The notes: a model not told the origin generated them from the letters alone. Counted from the stretch's first letter, positions 27,737-36,938 are shown. The stretch is DNA of 64,000 nucleotides from Novosphingobium sp. (GCA_016719755.1 JADJYM010000004.1:1-64000); one strand, 5' to 3'. Numbers and translations are program-made.

Positions 27737-27831
27737 GGTGTTTCCAGCTCGGTTCGTCGCTAATAAAAAACGGTTCATCGCTCAGACAGCATGCGGAGCG
27801 CACTGTCATCACGCAATGAGGGAGGCCCGCG

Positions 27832-28587
27832 ATGTCTGAAACTAGCCTTGAAGAACCCGTCCCCGCCAGCGCTTTCTGGCAGGATGGCACCACCCGCCGC
27901 TGGCTGGCCAGTGCGGGTGTCCTCGCGATCGGCCTGATGATCGGCGGCTATCTGCTCGGCAACGGTCTGGTCCGCGCCAAGGATGCCGACCGCTCGGTCA
28001 CCGTGCGCGGCCTTGCCGAACGCGATGTGACGGCGGATCTTGCCACCTGGACGATCGCCTATTCGGCAACTTCGGAGGACTTCGCCACGGCCCAGGCCAG
28101 CGTCGACCGCGATTCGGAAGCGATCCGCGCCTTCTTCCGCGAACTGGGCTTTCCGGCCGACGATTTGCAACCGACCGGCGTCAACGTCAGTCAGTTCACC
28201 GACAACGGCATGCAGCGCTTCACCGTGCGGCAGCGCATGACCCTGCGCTCGACCGACATCAAGCGCGCGCAAAGCGCGGTGAAGCGCCAGTTCGATCTGG
28301 TAAGGCGCGGCGTGGTGCTGGAAGAAGGATCGGGCATGGCCTTCACCTTTACCAAGCTCAACGCAATCAAGCCGGCAATGGTCGCCGATGCGACCAAGGA
28401 CGCGCGCGCCTCGGCCGAACAATTCGCCAAGGACAGCGGCACCAGCGTCGGCAATATCAAGAGCGCGACCCAGGGCTATTTCGAAGTCCAGGCCCGCGAT
28501 GGCGACAGCGGCGGCGGCTGGGGCGTATCGGATACGCCGTACAAGAAGGTCCGCGTCGTCACCACGGTCGATTTCTACCTGCGCTGA
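27832..28587 (+). CDS. SIMPL-domain (DUF541) protein
   Basis: 251 residues. A cytoplasmic N-terminus, one membrane helix (WLASAGVLAIGLMIGGYLLG), then a SIMPL domain: VTVRGLAERDVTADLATW, LQPTGVNVSQF and a C-terminal strand KKVRVVTTVDFYLR. Periplasmic proteins of this family (YggE/BP26 relatives) are linked to stress resistance, but the biochemical role is not settled. GGGAGG precedes the start. Its 3' end faces the porin gene across a bidirectional terminator. Confidence 0.8.
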   Translation: MSETSLEEPVPASAFWQDGTTRRWLASAGVLAIGLMIGGYLLGNGLVRAKDADRSVTVRGLAERDVTADLATWTIAYSATSEDFATAQASVDRDSEAIRAFFRELGFPADDLQPTGVNVSQFTDNGMQRFTVRQRMTLRSTDIKRAQSAVKRQFDLVRRGVVLEEGSGMAFTFTKLNAIKPAMVADATKDARASAEQFAKDSGTSVGNIKSATQGYFEVQARDGDSGGGWGVSDTPYKKVRVVTTVDFYLR

Positions 28588-28595
28588 AACGCGGA

Positions 28596-28625
28596 CGGCC
28601 CGCCCGGTTGGAACCGGACGGGCCG
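28596..28625. terminator. Bidirectional hairpin terminator
   Basis: CGGCCCG...CGGGCCG with an inner CCGGTT/AACCGG gives a stem of about 13 pairs with one mismatch and a GG loop, between two convergent stops (28587 and 28649). There is no clear T-run; the position supports a terminator role. Confidence 0.65.
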
Positions 28626-28648
28626 CAGCGTGACGAAGCGAGGCTGGA

Positions 28649-29404
28649 TCAGAAGCTCAGCTTGAGCGTTCCGACGACCGTGTCGTTCGAAAAGCCGCTG
28701 ATCGAATTGCCATCCACGCCGACATAGCTGGCGCCAAGCGACAGGTTCTTGGTGATGTTCCAGGTCGCGCCCAGGCTGTAATCGAAGCCTCCGCCCATCG
28801 ACTTCGCGGTCAGGCGGTTCGGAGACAGCGCGCCATCGGTGTAGCCGACGTGGGCCGCAAGCGAGATCGGCGTGTTCGGGATGCCAGCCGACAGGTCGGT
28901 GTAGAGATAAAGGTTGTCGTCACCGCCCAGCGAATCCTGCTTCCAGGCATAGGCGAGGCCGAACTTGCCGGTTACCGGACCCAGACTGGTGCTGAGCGAG
29001 GCATAGGGTTCCACCACGTTGCCATCGCCAAAGTTGCCGTTGGGATAGACGTAATAGGTCACGCCGACGTCGGCAGTCAGGCCGGAAGTCACTTCACCGG
29101 TCCAGCCGGCAAAGATATCGACTTCGGCCGAGCCGTAGATGTCAAGCGCGTCCTGCTCGAGGCTCGAACCCCAGGTGCCGACGTAGAAGCCGCTCGAGTG
29201 ATTGACGGTGATACCGCCCTGGATCGCGAAATCCCCGCCCGAAAGCGAGAGGCCACGGAAACGGTAGTCGGTTACGCCAGCGACGTTGCCGGTAACGGTG
29301 AATTCCGAAGGCGGATCAGTCTCGTCGGCCAGGGCCGGAGTGGCGGCCAATCCGCAGCCGAACAGAAAAGTAGCGGCAACGAGGCCGCGGACGGACGTGA
29401 GCAT
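28649..29404 (-). CDS. TorF-family putative outer-membrane porin (TIGR02001)
   Basis: 251 residues from ATG 29404 with AAGGAAG upstream. Signal peptide cleaved after TPALA, then a beta-barrel with TDYRFRGLSLSGGDFAIQGGI, HSSGFYVGTWGSS, EVDIFAGWTGEV and the final strand VVGTLKLSF ending in Phe. The FRG...S near the N-terminus and alternating amphipathic strands are typical of TIGR02001. Probably an outer-membrane channel of unknown solute specificity. Its long leader (29405-29666, shared with the divergent phosphoesterase) is the relatively AT-rich promoter region. Confidence 0.82.
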   Translation of the reverse strand: MLTSVRGLVAATFLFGCGLAATPALADETDPPSEFTVTGNVAGVTDYRFRGLSLSGGDFAIQGGITVNHSSGFYVGTWGSSLEQDALDIYGSAEVDIFAGWTGEVTSGLTADVGVTYYVYPNGNFGDGNVVEPYASLSTSLGPVTGKFGLAYAWKQDSLGGDDNLYLYTDLSAGIPNTPISLAAHVGYTDGALSPNRLTAKSMGGGFDYSLGATWNITKNLSLGASYVGVDGNSISGFSNDTVVGTLKLSF

Positions 29405-29666
29405 GGCAATCTTCCTTACGATTGTTTTCGCTTCGTCCCACCTGCGCCCGGAGCGGAGCTTCTCGTTTGAGTGGAAGCCTTCATCCCGTGCAGGATTGGC
29501 CTCGCACACATTTGCTGCGCTGCACAAGAGTAAATCGGCAGTTTGTTGCGCCTTGCCCGCGCAGGTGTGACATTGTTGCAACTGATGCTGCCGCACGAGC
29601 GGGCACGCGCGGCATTGTTCATTAATCCACGCGGGTTTATAGCCCCGCCGCATCAGAACCGCCGCC

Positions 29667-30464
29667 ATGCTATCCGCCATCCGCAAGCTCTTCCGCGCCA
29701 CCGAAAGCGCTCCGGCTGCCGCCATCCCGGCGGGGCAGCGGGTCTATGCCGTGGGCGACGTGCACGGCCGCACCGATCTGTTCGATGCGCTGCGCAAGGC
29801 GATCGACGCGGACGACGCGGTGCGCTCTGCCGCTCAGACCACGGTGATCCTGCTGGGCGACCTGATCGACCGCGGGCCGGACAGTGCGGGCGTGATCGCC
29901 GCCGCCCGCGCCTGGCGGCAACACCGCACGGTGCGCATCCTGATGGGCAACCACGAAGAGATGTTCCTCGACTCGTTCGGCGATATCGAGGTGCTGCGCC
30001 CCTTCCTGCGCTTTGGCGGGAGGGAAACCGTGCTGAGCTATGGCGTCGATCGCAGCGCCTATGTCGCGGCCGAACTGCCCGAGTGCCTTGATCTGATTCG
30101 CATGGCCGTGCCGCAGGAGGACCTGGCCTTCATTCGCGGCTTCGAGGACATGATCGTTATCGGCGACTACCTGTTCGTCCACGCAGGCGTCCGGCCGGGC
30201 GTGCCGCTGGCCGACCAGACGCGCCAGGACCTGCGCTGGATCCGCGAGCCGTTCCTGTCCCACCCCGCCGGTCACGGGCTGGTGGTGGTGCACGGGCATA
30301 CCATTTTCGAAGCGCCGGACATCCGGCACAACCGTATCGGCATCGATACCGGGGCATGGACCTCCGGACGGCTGACTGCACTGGGGCTGGAAGGCACCGC
30401 GCGCTGGCTGATCGAGGCCGAAGAAAGCGATGGTGCGATCCGCACCGCGCAAAGGAGCATTTGA
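29667..30464 (+). CDS. Metallophosphoesterase, PPP-type protein phosphatase-like
   Basis: 265 residues. Carries the dinuclear metal motifs of PPP phosphatases in order: GDVHGRTDLF, GDLIDRGPDS, GNHEEMF, then VHAGVRPG and VVHGHTIFE. Hydrolyses phosphomonoesters; relatives act on phosphoserine/threonine or diadenosine tetraphosphate. The stop overlaps the ugd start (TGATG), so the two genes form an operon. No signal peptide, so cytosolic. A link to exopolysaccharide regulation is only suggested by the neighbour. Confidence 0.85.
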   Translation: MLSAIRKLFRATESAPAAAIPAGQRVYAVGDVHGRTDLFDALRKAIDADDAVRSAAQTTVILLGDLIDRGPDSAGVIAAARAWRQHRTVRILMGNHEEMFLDSFGDIEVLRPFLRFGGRETVLSYGVDRSAYVAAELPECLDLIRMAVPQEDLAFIRGFEDMIVIGDYLFVHAGVRPGVPLADQTRQDLRWIREPFLSHPAGHGLVVVHGHTIFEAPDIRHNRIGIDTGAWTSGRLTALGLEGTARWLIEAEESDGAIRTAQRSI

Positions 30465-31774
30465 TGAAGATCGCAATGGTCGGCTCGGGTTATGTTGGGC
30501 TGGTATCGGGGGCCTGTTTCGCCGATTTCGGGCACGACGTGGTGTGCATCGACAAGGACCCCGCCAAGATCGAAAGCCTGAAGGCCGGGATCATGCCGAT
30601 CTACGAGCCTGGCCTGGCCGAACTGGTCGGCTCCAACGTGAAGGCGGGGCGCCTGTCGTTCACCACCGATCTGGCAGAGGGGATCGCGGGGGCATCGGCG
30701 ATCTTCATCGCGGTCGGCACACCCAGCCGACGCGGCGATGGCCATGCCGACCTTTCGTTCGTTTACGCCGTGGCCGCCGAGGTTGGCGAGCACCTGCGGC
30801 AGGAGGCGGTCATCGTCACCAAGTCGACCGTCCCGGTCGGCACCGGCGACGAGGTGGAGCGGATCCTGACCGAGGCCAACCCCGGCGTGCGCTTCGCGGT
30901 AGCCTCCAACCCCGAATTCCTGCGCGAAGGCGCGGCGATCGGCGATTTCAAGCACCCTGACCGGATCGTCATCGGCACTGACGAGGAATGGGCGCGGCAG
31001 GTGATGACCGAGGTCTACCGCCCGCTGTTCCTCAACAAGTCCCCGATCCTGTTCACCAGCCGCCGCTCCAGCGAGCTGATCAAGTACGCCGCCAACGCGT
31101 TCCTCGCGGTGAAGATCACCTTCATCAACGAGATGGCGGACCTGTGCGAAAAGGTCGGCGCCGACGTGCAGGACGTCAGCCGCGGGATCGGCATGGACAA
31201 TCGCATCGGCCCCAAGTTCCTCCACGCCGGACCAGGCTATGGCGGGTCGTGTTTCCCCAAGGACACGCTCGCCCTGCTCAAGACCGCCGAGGACTATGAG
31301 GCGCCGACCCGGATCGTCGAGGCGGTGGTCAAGGTCAACGACGCCCGCAAGCGCGCGATGGGCCGCAAGGTGATCGAGGCACTGGGCGGCGCAGAGGAAG
31401 CGCGCGGGAAGCGCGTCGCGCTGCTGGGCCTGACCTTCAAGCCCAACACCGACGATATGCGCGATTCGCCTTCCATCGCCATCGCCCAGACGCTGCAGGA
31501 CGCGGGCGTCGAGGTTGCGGCCTATGACCCGGAAGGCATGGACCTTGCCAAGCCGCTGATGCCGGGCGTCGAAATGTGCGCCAATGCCTATGGCGCGATC
31601 GAAGGCGCCGACGCGGTCACCATTGTCACCGAATGGGACGCATTCCGCGCACTTGACTTCGCCCGGATCAAGACGCTCGCCAAGGCACCCGTACTGGTCG
31701 ACCTGCGCAACATCTACGATCCTGCGGAAGTGCGCGCCAAGGGCTTCACCTACGTCAGCGTCGGCCGGCCCTGA
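30464..31774 (+). CDS. ugd: UDP-glucose 6-dehydrogenase
   Basis: 436 residues. Oxidises UDP-glucose to UDP-glucuronate with two NAD+. The N-terminal Rossmann motif GSGYVGLVSGACFA, TKSTVPVGTGDEVE, the catalytic Cys in GPGYGGSCFPKDTLAL, and the C-terminal Rossmann domain (LLGLTFKPNTDDMRDSPS) are all present. Supplies uronic acid for capsule, exopolysaccharide or the glycuronosyl sphingolipids of sphingomonads. AAAGGAG sits just upstream of the start. Coupled to the phosphoesterase. Confidence 0.95.
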   Translation: MKIAMVGSGYVGLVSGACFADFGHDVVCIDKDPAKIESLKAGIMPIYEPGLAELVGSNVKAGRLSFTTDLAEGIAGASAIFIAVGTPSRRGDGHADLSFVYAVAAEVGEHLRQEAVIVTKSTVPVGTGDEVERILTEANPGVRFAVASNPEFLREGAAIGDFKHPDRIVIGTDEEWARQVMTEVYRPLFLNKSPILFTSRRSSELIKYAANAFLAVKITFINEMADLCEKVGADVQDVSRGIGMDNRIGPKFLHAGPGYGGSCFPKDTLALLKTAEDYEAPTRIVEAVVKVNDARKRAMGRKVIEALGGAEEARGKRVALLGLTFKPNTDDMRDSPSIAIAQTLQDAGVEVAAYDPEGMDLAKPLMPGVEMCANAYGAIEGADAVTIVTEWDAFRALDFARIKTLAKAPVLVDLRNIYDPAEVRAKGFTYVSVGRP

Positions 31775-31780
31775 ACCTGG

Positions 31781-32239
31781 TCAGCCGCGCCCGCGATAGC
31801 CGGCGACGCCCTGATCGGGCACCCACAGCCCCTCTGGCGGAGCGCCGCTCTGCCAGAACACGTCGATCGGGATGCCGCCGCGCGGGTACCAGTAGCCGCC
31901 GATGCGCAGCCAGCGCGGCCGCATTTCGCCGAACAGGCGCTGGCCAATGCCAACGGTCACATCTTCGTGAAACCCGGCGTGGTTGCGAAACGCGCCCAGG
32001 AACAGCTTCAGGCTCTTCGATTCGACGATAGTCTCGCCCGGGGCATAGTCGATCACCAGGTGCGCGAAATCGGGCTGGCCGGTAACCGGACAGAGCGAAG
32101 TGAACTCTGGCGCGGCGAAGCGCACCAGGAACAGGGCACCGGGGCGCGGGTTGGGAACATAGTCCAGCACAGCTGCCTCGGGCGATGTCGGCAGGGCGCT
32201 GTGCTGGCCAAGATGAAGCGGGCGGGGAGTGTCAGCCAT
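31781..32239 (-). CDS. queF: NADPH-dependent 7-cyano-7-deazaguanine reductase
   Basis: 152 residues from ATG 32239 (longer starts at 32251 and 32275 are possible). Reduces preQ0 to preQ1 in queuosine biosynthesis. A T-fold enzyme of the short single-domain type: catalytic Cys in [13 protein letters not shown], the substrate-binding [21 protein letters not shown], and [20 protein letters not shown]. Convergent with ugd by six bases. Complements queE at 17752-18483; the other pathway genes are not in the window. Confidence 0.93.
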   Translation of the reverse strand: MADTPRPLHLGQHSALPTSPEAAVLDYVPNPRPGALFLVRFAAPEFTSLCPVTGQPDFAHLVIDYAPGETIVESKSLKLFLGAFRNHAGFHEDVTVGIGQRLFGEMRPRWLRIGGYWYPRGGIPIDVFWQSGAPPEGLWVPDQGVAGYRGRG

Positions 32240-32346
32240 GGCACGTGCCATGCCCCGATCGCGCAGTGTGCACAAGACGGCGGTTGCGGCTCAAGCATTC
32301 ACTTCCCATTCAGTGCCACGGGCGCTAGGCGCCAGCTAAGCTAGAC

Positions 32347-33567
32347 ATGGGAACGACAATGGCATCCGGTGGGGGTTCGATCCGTGCAAGGACGGGAGCG
32401 GCGGCGTTTGTCGTCCTGCTGTCAGTCACGCCCGCAGCCGCGCAGACGGTCAACGAATACCGCCTTCCCGGCACGGTGACGACGCAGCCGTCCGGTAGCG
32501 CCCCTGGCCCGGTCGACAGCGACGTTCCCGTTGTCCGTGCGCCTGCTCCGCAGCCAGGCGCGCAGCCCGCGCAAACCCAATCAGACGCGGCACCGGCTGC
32601 GCGACCTTCAGCGAGGCCCGCCCCCGAGCTGCCGCGCCGCGAGGCCAGGCGGAGCGAGCCCACTGCCCAAGCGCAACCTCAGGTCCAGCCGACCTCGGCT
32701 ACGGCCCAGCCCGAAGCCGAAGCCGAAGCCAGCGCGGCACCTGCCAATCCGCCGCCTGCGCTGCCCACCGGCGTTCCTGCTTCTGCGCCAGTCCTGGTGC
32801 CGACGTCCGACGGGACAGATTCCCCGGTTTCGCCGCTGTGGCCCTGGGGCGCCCTGCTTGTCGCATTGCTGGCAGGCGGAGCCGGTGGCTGGTTCTTGCA
32901 CCGCCGCAAGACGCGGCCTCTGGCTATCACTTTTGAACCGCCGCTCGTCGCTCCGCGCGAACCCGAAGCGCCTCATCCTCCGGCGGCCACGCCCGCAGAA
33001 TCGGGCACCGCGCCGGTTGCGGCGACGCCCCGCCCCGAACCCGCAGCCAAGCCGGCTGCCGAAACTGCGGCAGTGCCGGCCCAGGGCCTGACCATCGCGC
33101 TTGAGGCCCGCCGGATGAGCGCCTCGCTGATGGCGACCACGTTGAGCTATACCCTGCGGCTGACCAATAATGGCGAGGCTCCGCTGTCCGCTCTCGCGAT
33201 CGAGGGCGACATGATCTCCGCCCACGCCTCCCTGCCGCCAGAGCAGCAGATCGCCAGCGACAGCCACAGGCTTGAACTGCGCCACGCCGCGGTCGAGCTC
33301 GCCCCGGGACAGAGCGCCGAGTTCACTGGCGATTTTCGCTTGCCACTCAGCGCGGTGACGCCGATTCGCTCAGGCGAGGCGGCCTATTTCGTCCCCCTCG
33401 CCCGTTTCCGGGTCGAAGCGGGTGTGCCCGGCGGCGGATCGCAGGTGCTGGTCCAGACCTTCGTGGTCGGCGAAATGCCCAATAACCCGGGCGCGGGGCT
33501 CCGCCCGTTCCGGCTCGACCTTGGCCCGCGCGTCTACTCGCGGATCGGCCAGCGCGCCGTCGCCTGA
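32347..33567 (+). CDS. Signal-anchored Pro/Ala-rich membrane protein of unknown function
   Basis: 406 residues. Signal peptide (TGAAAFVVLLSVTPAAA) ending AQT, a low-complexity Pro/Ala/Gln linker of roughly 110 residues, a single transmembrane helix (LWPWGALLVALLAGGAGGWFL) followed by HRRK, a second Pro/Ala linker, then a folded C-terminal domain (ALEARRMSASLMATTLSYTL; LPPEQQIASDSHRLEL; VPLARFRVEA) that looks like an immunoglobulin-type beta sandwich. By the positive-inside rule the C-terminal domain would be cytoplasmic, which is odd for that fold. I do not recognise the family. Confidence 0.7.
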   Translation: MGTTMASGGGSIRARTGAAAFVVLLSVTPAAAQTVNEYRLPGTVTTQPSGSAPGPVDSDVPVVRAPAPQPGAQPAQTQSDAAPAARPSARPAPELPRREARRSEPTAQAQPQVQPTSATAQPEAEAEASAAPANPPPALPTGVPASAPVLVPTSDGTDSPVSPLWPWGALLVALLAGGAGGWFLHRRKTRPLAITFEPPLVAPREPEAPHPPAATPAESGTAPVAATPRPEPAAKPAAETAAVPAQGLTIALEARRMSASLMATTLSYTLRLTNNGEAPLSALAIEGDMISAHASLPPEQQIASDSHRLELRHAAVELAPGQSAEFTGDFRLPLSAVTPIRSGEAAYFVPLARFRVEAGVPGGGSQVLVQTFVVGEMPNNPGAGLRPFRLDLGPRVYSRIGQRAVA

Positions 33568-33706
33568 TCGCCCCACTGTTGCAGTTCCGCAGCGATTCCC
33601 CCCTCGACGCCGCGCTGCTCCGGGGCTAGTCTTTTTCGCAAGTGCAGCGAGAGGGACGCTGCCGGGCCGATCCTGGCCCATCCCGCGCGAGGAGGACGCA
33701 AGTACG

Positions 33707-34552
33707 ATGGATAGTCTCGTTTCAACCGAGTGGCTTGCCAACGAAATGGGCGCGAGCGACCTGAGGATCGTCGATTGCACCCGTCATCTGCCCGGCACTG
33801 GCCGCGATGCGGCTGCCGAATATGAAGCCGGGCATATCCCCGGCGCGGTGTTCATGGACCTTGCCGACCTGGTGGACAGCAATGCCGCGGTGGAAAATAC
33901 CCTGCCACCGGCGGAAAAATTTGCCAGCCGCATGCAATCGCTGGGGCTTGGCGATGGCAGCCGCATCGTCCTTTACGATGACAGCGCGGTGAAAACCTCG
34001 GCGCGCGCCTGGTTCATGCTCAAGATGTTCGGGGCGCACGATGTGGCGATCCTCGATGGCGGGCTCGCCAAGTGGAAGGCCGAAGGCCGTCCGCTCACCC
34101 AGGGCAAGGAAACCCTGCGCCACCGCCACTTCACCGTCTGGCAGGACGACAACAACGTGCGCAGCAAGGCCCACGTTCTGGCCAATCTGCATTCTAAGGA
34201 CGAACAGGTCGTCGATGCGCGCGGTGCGGCGCGCTGGTCCGGTGCGGAAGCCGACCCGCGTCCGCACATCGCCAGCGGCCACATCCCTGGCTCGTACAAC
34301 GTGCCCTTTACCGATCTCTACAACGCCGACGGCACCTTCAAGGACAAGGCCGGGCTGAAGGCCGCGTTCGAAGGCGCAGGCGTCGATCTGGCAAAGCCGG
34401 TCATCACCTCGTGCGGCAGCGGCGTCACGGCCTGCGTGCTGCTGTTCGGCATGCACCTGCTCGGCAAGGAAGACATGGCGCTGTACGATGGCAGCTGGAC
34501 CGAATGGGGTGCCGATCCCGACACCCCCAAGGCGGTCAAGACGGCGGCCTGA
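33707..34552 (+). CDS. sseA: 3-mercaptopyruvate sulfurtransferase
   Basis: 281 residues. Two rhodanese domains: the inactive first (IVDCTRHLPGTGRDAAAEY, HIPGAVFMDL) and the catalytic second (VVDARGAARWSG, HIPGSYNVPF) with the persulfide Cys in SCGSGVTA, the CGSGVT loop typical of mercaptopyruvate rather than thiosulfate sulfurtransferases. Start at 33707 after GAGGAGG. Three bases before the PLP lyase gene, starting a sulfur-metabolism block that continues with cobA-cysI-cysH. Confidence 0.9.
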   Translation: MDSLVSTEWLANEMGASDLRIVDCTRHLPGTGRDAAAEYEAGHIPGAVFMDLADLVDSNAAVENTLPPAEKFASRMQSLGLGDGSRIVLYDDSAVKTSARAWFMLKMFGAHDVAILDGGLAKWKAEGRPLTQGKETLRHRHFTVWQDDNNVRSKAHVLANLHSKDEQVVDARGAARWSGAEADPRPHIASGHIPGSYNVPFTDLYNADGTFKDKAGLKAAFEGAGVDLAKPVITSCGSGVTACVLLFGMHLLGKEDMALYDGSWTEWGADPDTPKAVKTAA

Positions 34553-34555
34553 GCC

Positions 34556-35785
34556 ATGGCGGGCGGGGCCGACGAATCGCAGCTCGGCCCCGCTACGCGG
34601 CTGGTCACGGTCGGTCGGCGTGCCGAATGGACCGGCACTCCGGCCGAACCGGGCGCGGTCGTCAACCCGCCCGTCTGGCGCGCCAGTACGCACCTCTATC
34701 CTGACAGCGCCGCGCTCCACGCGGGCAAGCCCAACCAGGACGGCCACTTCTACTATGGTCGGCGCGGGGCGCCGACCCAGTGGGCCTTGGCTGACGCGCT
34801 GACCGCACTGGAACCGGGCGCCGCGGGCACCGTGCTTTACCCTTCCGGAGTTGCTGCGCTGGCTGGCGGGCTGCTTGCCGTGCTGCGGCCCGGCGATGTG
34901 CTGCTGATGACCGACAATGCCTATGAGCCCACCCGGACCATGGGACGCGGGCTGCTAAAAGATTTCGGGATCGAGACGCGCTGGTTCGATCCGGTGGATC
35001 CGGACGGCTTCCGGGCGGCAATCTGCGACCGAACCCGCGCCGTCCTGCTGGAGAGCCCGGGCAGCCTGACACTCGAAGTGCAGGACGTGCCCACGCTGTC
35101 CGCGATCGCGCACGAACGGGGCCTGACCGTGCTGCTCGACAACACCTGGGCGGGGCCGCTCGGCTTCCCGGCGCTGGAACGCGGCGCGGACATCGCAGTG
35201 ATGAGCCTGACCAAGCACGTCGGCGGGCACAGCGATCTGATGCTCGGCAGCGCCTCGGCAGGAGAGCGCTACTACGCCAAGCTGCGCCGCACCGCGCAGG
35301 CGCTGGGCCAGGTGGTTGCTCCGGACGATGCCTCGCTGGCACTGCGCGGCCTGCGCACCATGGGGATTCGTCTCGCGCAGGAAACATCAAGTGCACTTGA
35401 GCTTTCCAGGTGGCTGGATTCGCTGGATGAAGTGGCGCGCGTGCTTTGTCCGATGCTGCCCGGGTCCCCCGGCCACCGCCTGTGGGAACGCGATTTCAGT
35501 GGCGGCTGCGGGCTGTTTTCGTTCGTGTTCCGGGGCAAGGACGGCAAAGCGCGCGATGCCTTTATCGACGCGCTCGAACTGTTCGGAATCGGTTATTCCT
35601 GGGGTGGCTATGAAAGCCTGATCACCCCCATCGATCCCGCACCGCTGCGCACCGCGTCCGCCTGGCCGCTGCCGGGAATGGACGAAGCCGACCGCTTCGG
35701 CGTGCGCCTGTCGATCGGGCTGGAAGCGGCAGGGGATTTGCGCGCAGACCTGGAACGTGGCTTCGCCGCCTGGCGCGCGGCGTGA
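34556..35785 (+). CDS. metC: Cystathionine beta-lyase (Cys/Met metabolism PLP enzyme)
   Basis: 409 residues, fold-type I PLP enzyme. Key parts: STHLYPDSAALH, FYYGRRGAPTQWALADAL, PSGVAALAGGLLAVL, the cofactor-binding LLDNTWAGPLGF, and the Schiff-base Lys in SLTKHVGGHSD; the C-terminus has GYSWGGYESLI. Cleaves cystathionine to homocysteine, pyruvate and ammonia; a closely related gamma-family activity cannot be excluded from sequence. Same operon as sseA (3-bp gap), followed by a folded 86-bp spacer before cobA. Confidence 0.87.
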   Translation: MAGGADESQLGPATRLVTVGRRAEWTGTPAEPGAVVNPPVWRASTHLYPDSAALHAGKPNQDGHFYYGRRGAPTQWALADALTALEPGAAGTVLYPSGVAALAGGLLAVLRPGDVLLMTDNAYEPTRTMGRGLLKDFGIETRWFDPVDPDGFRAAICDRTRAVLLESPGSLTLEVQDVPTLSAIAHERGLTVLLDNTWAGPLGFPALERGADIAVMSLTKHVGGHSDLMLGSASAGERYYAKLRRTAQALGQVVAPDDASLALRGLRTMGIRLAQETSSALELSRWLDSLDEVARVLCPMLPGSPGHRLWERDFSGGCGLFSFVFRGKDGKARDAFIDALELFGIGYSWGGYESLITPIDPAPLRTASAWPLPGMDEADRFGVRLSIGLEAAGDLRADLERGFAAWRAA

Positions 35786-35871
35786 ACTCGGCGCCGGGCC
35801 TAAAGCTCACCTAACCCCGCCCCAAGCCAAACTGACTGGCAACCCGGCCTGTCGCCCGGCAAGGCGATCCG
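35786..35871 (+). promoter_or_regulatory. Structured leader before the cobA-cysI-cysH operon
   Basis: GCCGGGC (35793-35799) and GCCCGGC (35854-35860) form a perfect long-range stem. Inside it GCCA/TGGC (35826-35840) makes a small hairpin with loop AACTGAC. The AAGG ribosome site follows the closing stem immediately (35861-35864). The layout suggests an RNA element that controls translation of the sulfur operon; I cannot assign it to a known class. Confidence 0.35.
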
Positions 35872-36645
35872 ATGAGCAATTCCGCCCCCAATTCCGGCAA
35901 GGTCTGGCTGGTAGGCGCCGGTCCTGGCGATCCCGACCTGCTGACGCTGCGCGCCGCGCGGCTGATCATGCAGGCGCGGCTGATCGTCCACGATGGCCTG
36001 GTCGATCCGGCAATCCTGGCCATGGCCCATCCGGCTGCGAAGCTGGTTTCCGTAGCCAAGCGCCGGTCGCGCCACACCATGCCGCAGGACGAGATCAACG
36101 CCCTGCTGGTCCGCGAGGCCCTGGCCGGGCGCGATGTCATCCGCCTCAAGGGCGGCGATCCGTTCATCTTCGGGCGCGGCGGCGAAGAGGCTGAAGCCTG
36201 CCGTGCTGCCGGCGTGCCGGTCGAGGTCGTGCCCGGAATCAGCGCGGCGATGGGCGCAGCAGCAGCGGCGCAACTGCCCCTGACCCACCGTTCAAGCGCC
36301 TCTGCGGTGACTTTCGTTACCGGCCAGTGCAAGGGGCTGGCCGATCAGGACTGGACGGGTCTTGCCGGCAAGGGTCGCACGCTGGTGATCTACATGGGCC
36401 TCGCCACCGCCGAGGCGATTGCCGACAAGCTGATCGCCGACGGGCTTTCGCCAGAAATGCCCGTCGCGGTGATCGAAAATGCCACCCGCCCGGACATGCG
36501 TGTGCTGCGCGCGCCGGTGGCTGGGCTTGCCACACTTGTCGAGGTCAACCGGGTTAAAAGCCCGGCGCTGATCGTGATCGGCGCGGTCGCGGGGAGCCCG
36601 CAAACCGCGGAATTGCGCGCACTGGCGCTGGAGGTGCTGAAGTGA
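35872..36645 (+). CDS. cobA: Uroporphyrinogen-III C-methyltransferase (SUMT)
   Basis: 257 residues. SAM-dependent methylation of uroporphyrinogen III at C2 and C7 to give precorrin-2, here for the siroheme of the adjacent sulfite reductase. Motifs: VGAGPGDPDLLTLRA, VIRLKGGDPFIFGRGGEEAEA, VVPGISAAMGAAAAA, LPLTHRSSA and VIYMGLA. Single-domain form without the CysG N-terminal dehydrogenase/ferrochelatase half, which must come from elsewhere. Stop overlaps the next start (GTGA). Confidence 0.93.
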   Translation: MSNSAPNSGKVWLVGAGPGDPDLLTLRAARLIMQARLIVHDGLVDPAILAMAHPAAKLVSVAKRRSRHTMPQDEINALLVREALAGRDVIRLKGGDPFIFGRGGEEAEACRAAGVPVEVVPGISAAMGAAAAAQLPLTHRSSASAVTFVTGQCKGLADQDWTGLAGKGRTLVIYMGLATAEAIADKLIADGLSPEMPVAVIENATRPDMRVLRAPVAGLATLVEVNRVKSPALIVIGAVAGSPQTAELRALALEVLK

Positions 36646-36938
36646 AAATCCTGACCGGCAATGATCTGAAAACCGGGGCGGTCACCTGGTGGGACGGAGT
36701 GCAATGGTCGCTCCACGTCGAGGACGCGGTGGACGTGGGCGAGCACGCCGACACCATCCTTGCCCGCGAGGAAGCCGCGCGCCGGGTCAATTCCGCCTAT
36801 GCGATTGACGCGGTCAAGGATGAGACCGGCGTGCGCCCCGCGCACATCAAGGACCGCATCCGCGCGCTCGGCCCGACCGTGCGCCCCGACCTGACGCTTA
36901 AGCCGGCCGATCCCGAGGCCGGAAACTGGGTGATCTGA
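36642..36938 (+). CDS. DUF2849-domain protein of the sulfite-reduction operon
   Basis: 98 residues, GTG start overlapping the cobA stop. Contains GNDLKTGAVTWWDG, then AREEAARRVNSAYAIDA and PAHIKDRIRALGPTVRPDL, matching the small DUF2849 family found almost only between cobA and cysI in alphaproteobacteria. No enzyme motif or cofactor site is visible. Its last base is the first base of cysI. Likely an assembly or electron-transfer accessory of the sulfite reductase; the role is inferred from strict gene linkage. Confidence 0.8.
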   Translation: MKILTGNDLKTGAVTWWDGVQWSLHVEDAVDVGEHADTILAREEAARRVNSAYAIDAVKDETGVRPAHIKDRIRALGPTVRPDLTLKPADPEAGNWVI

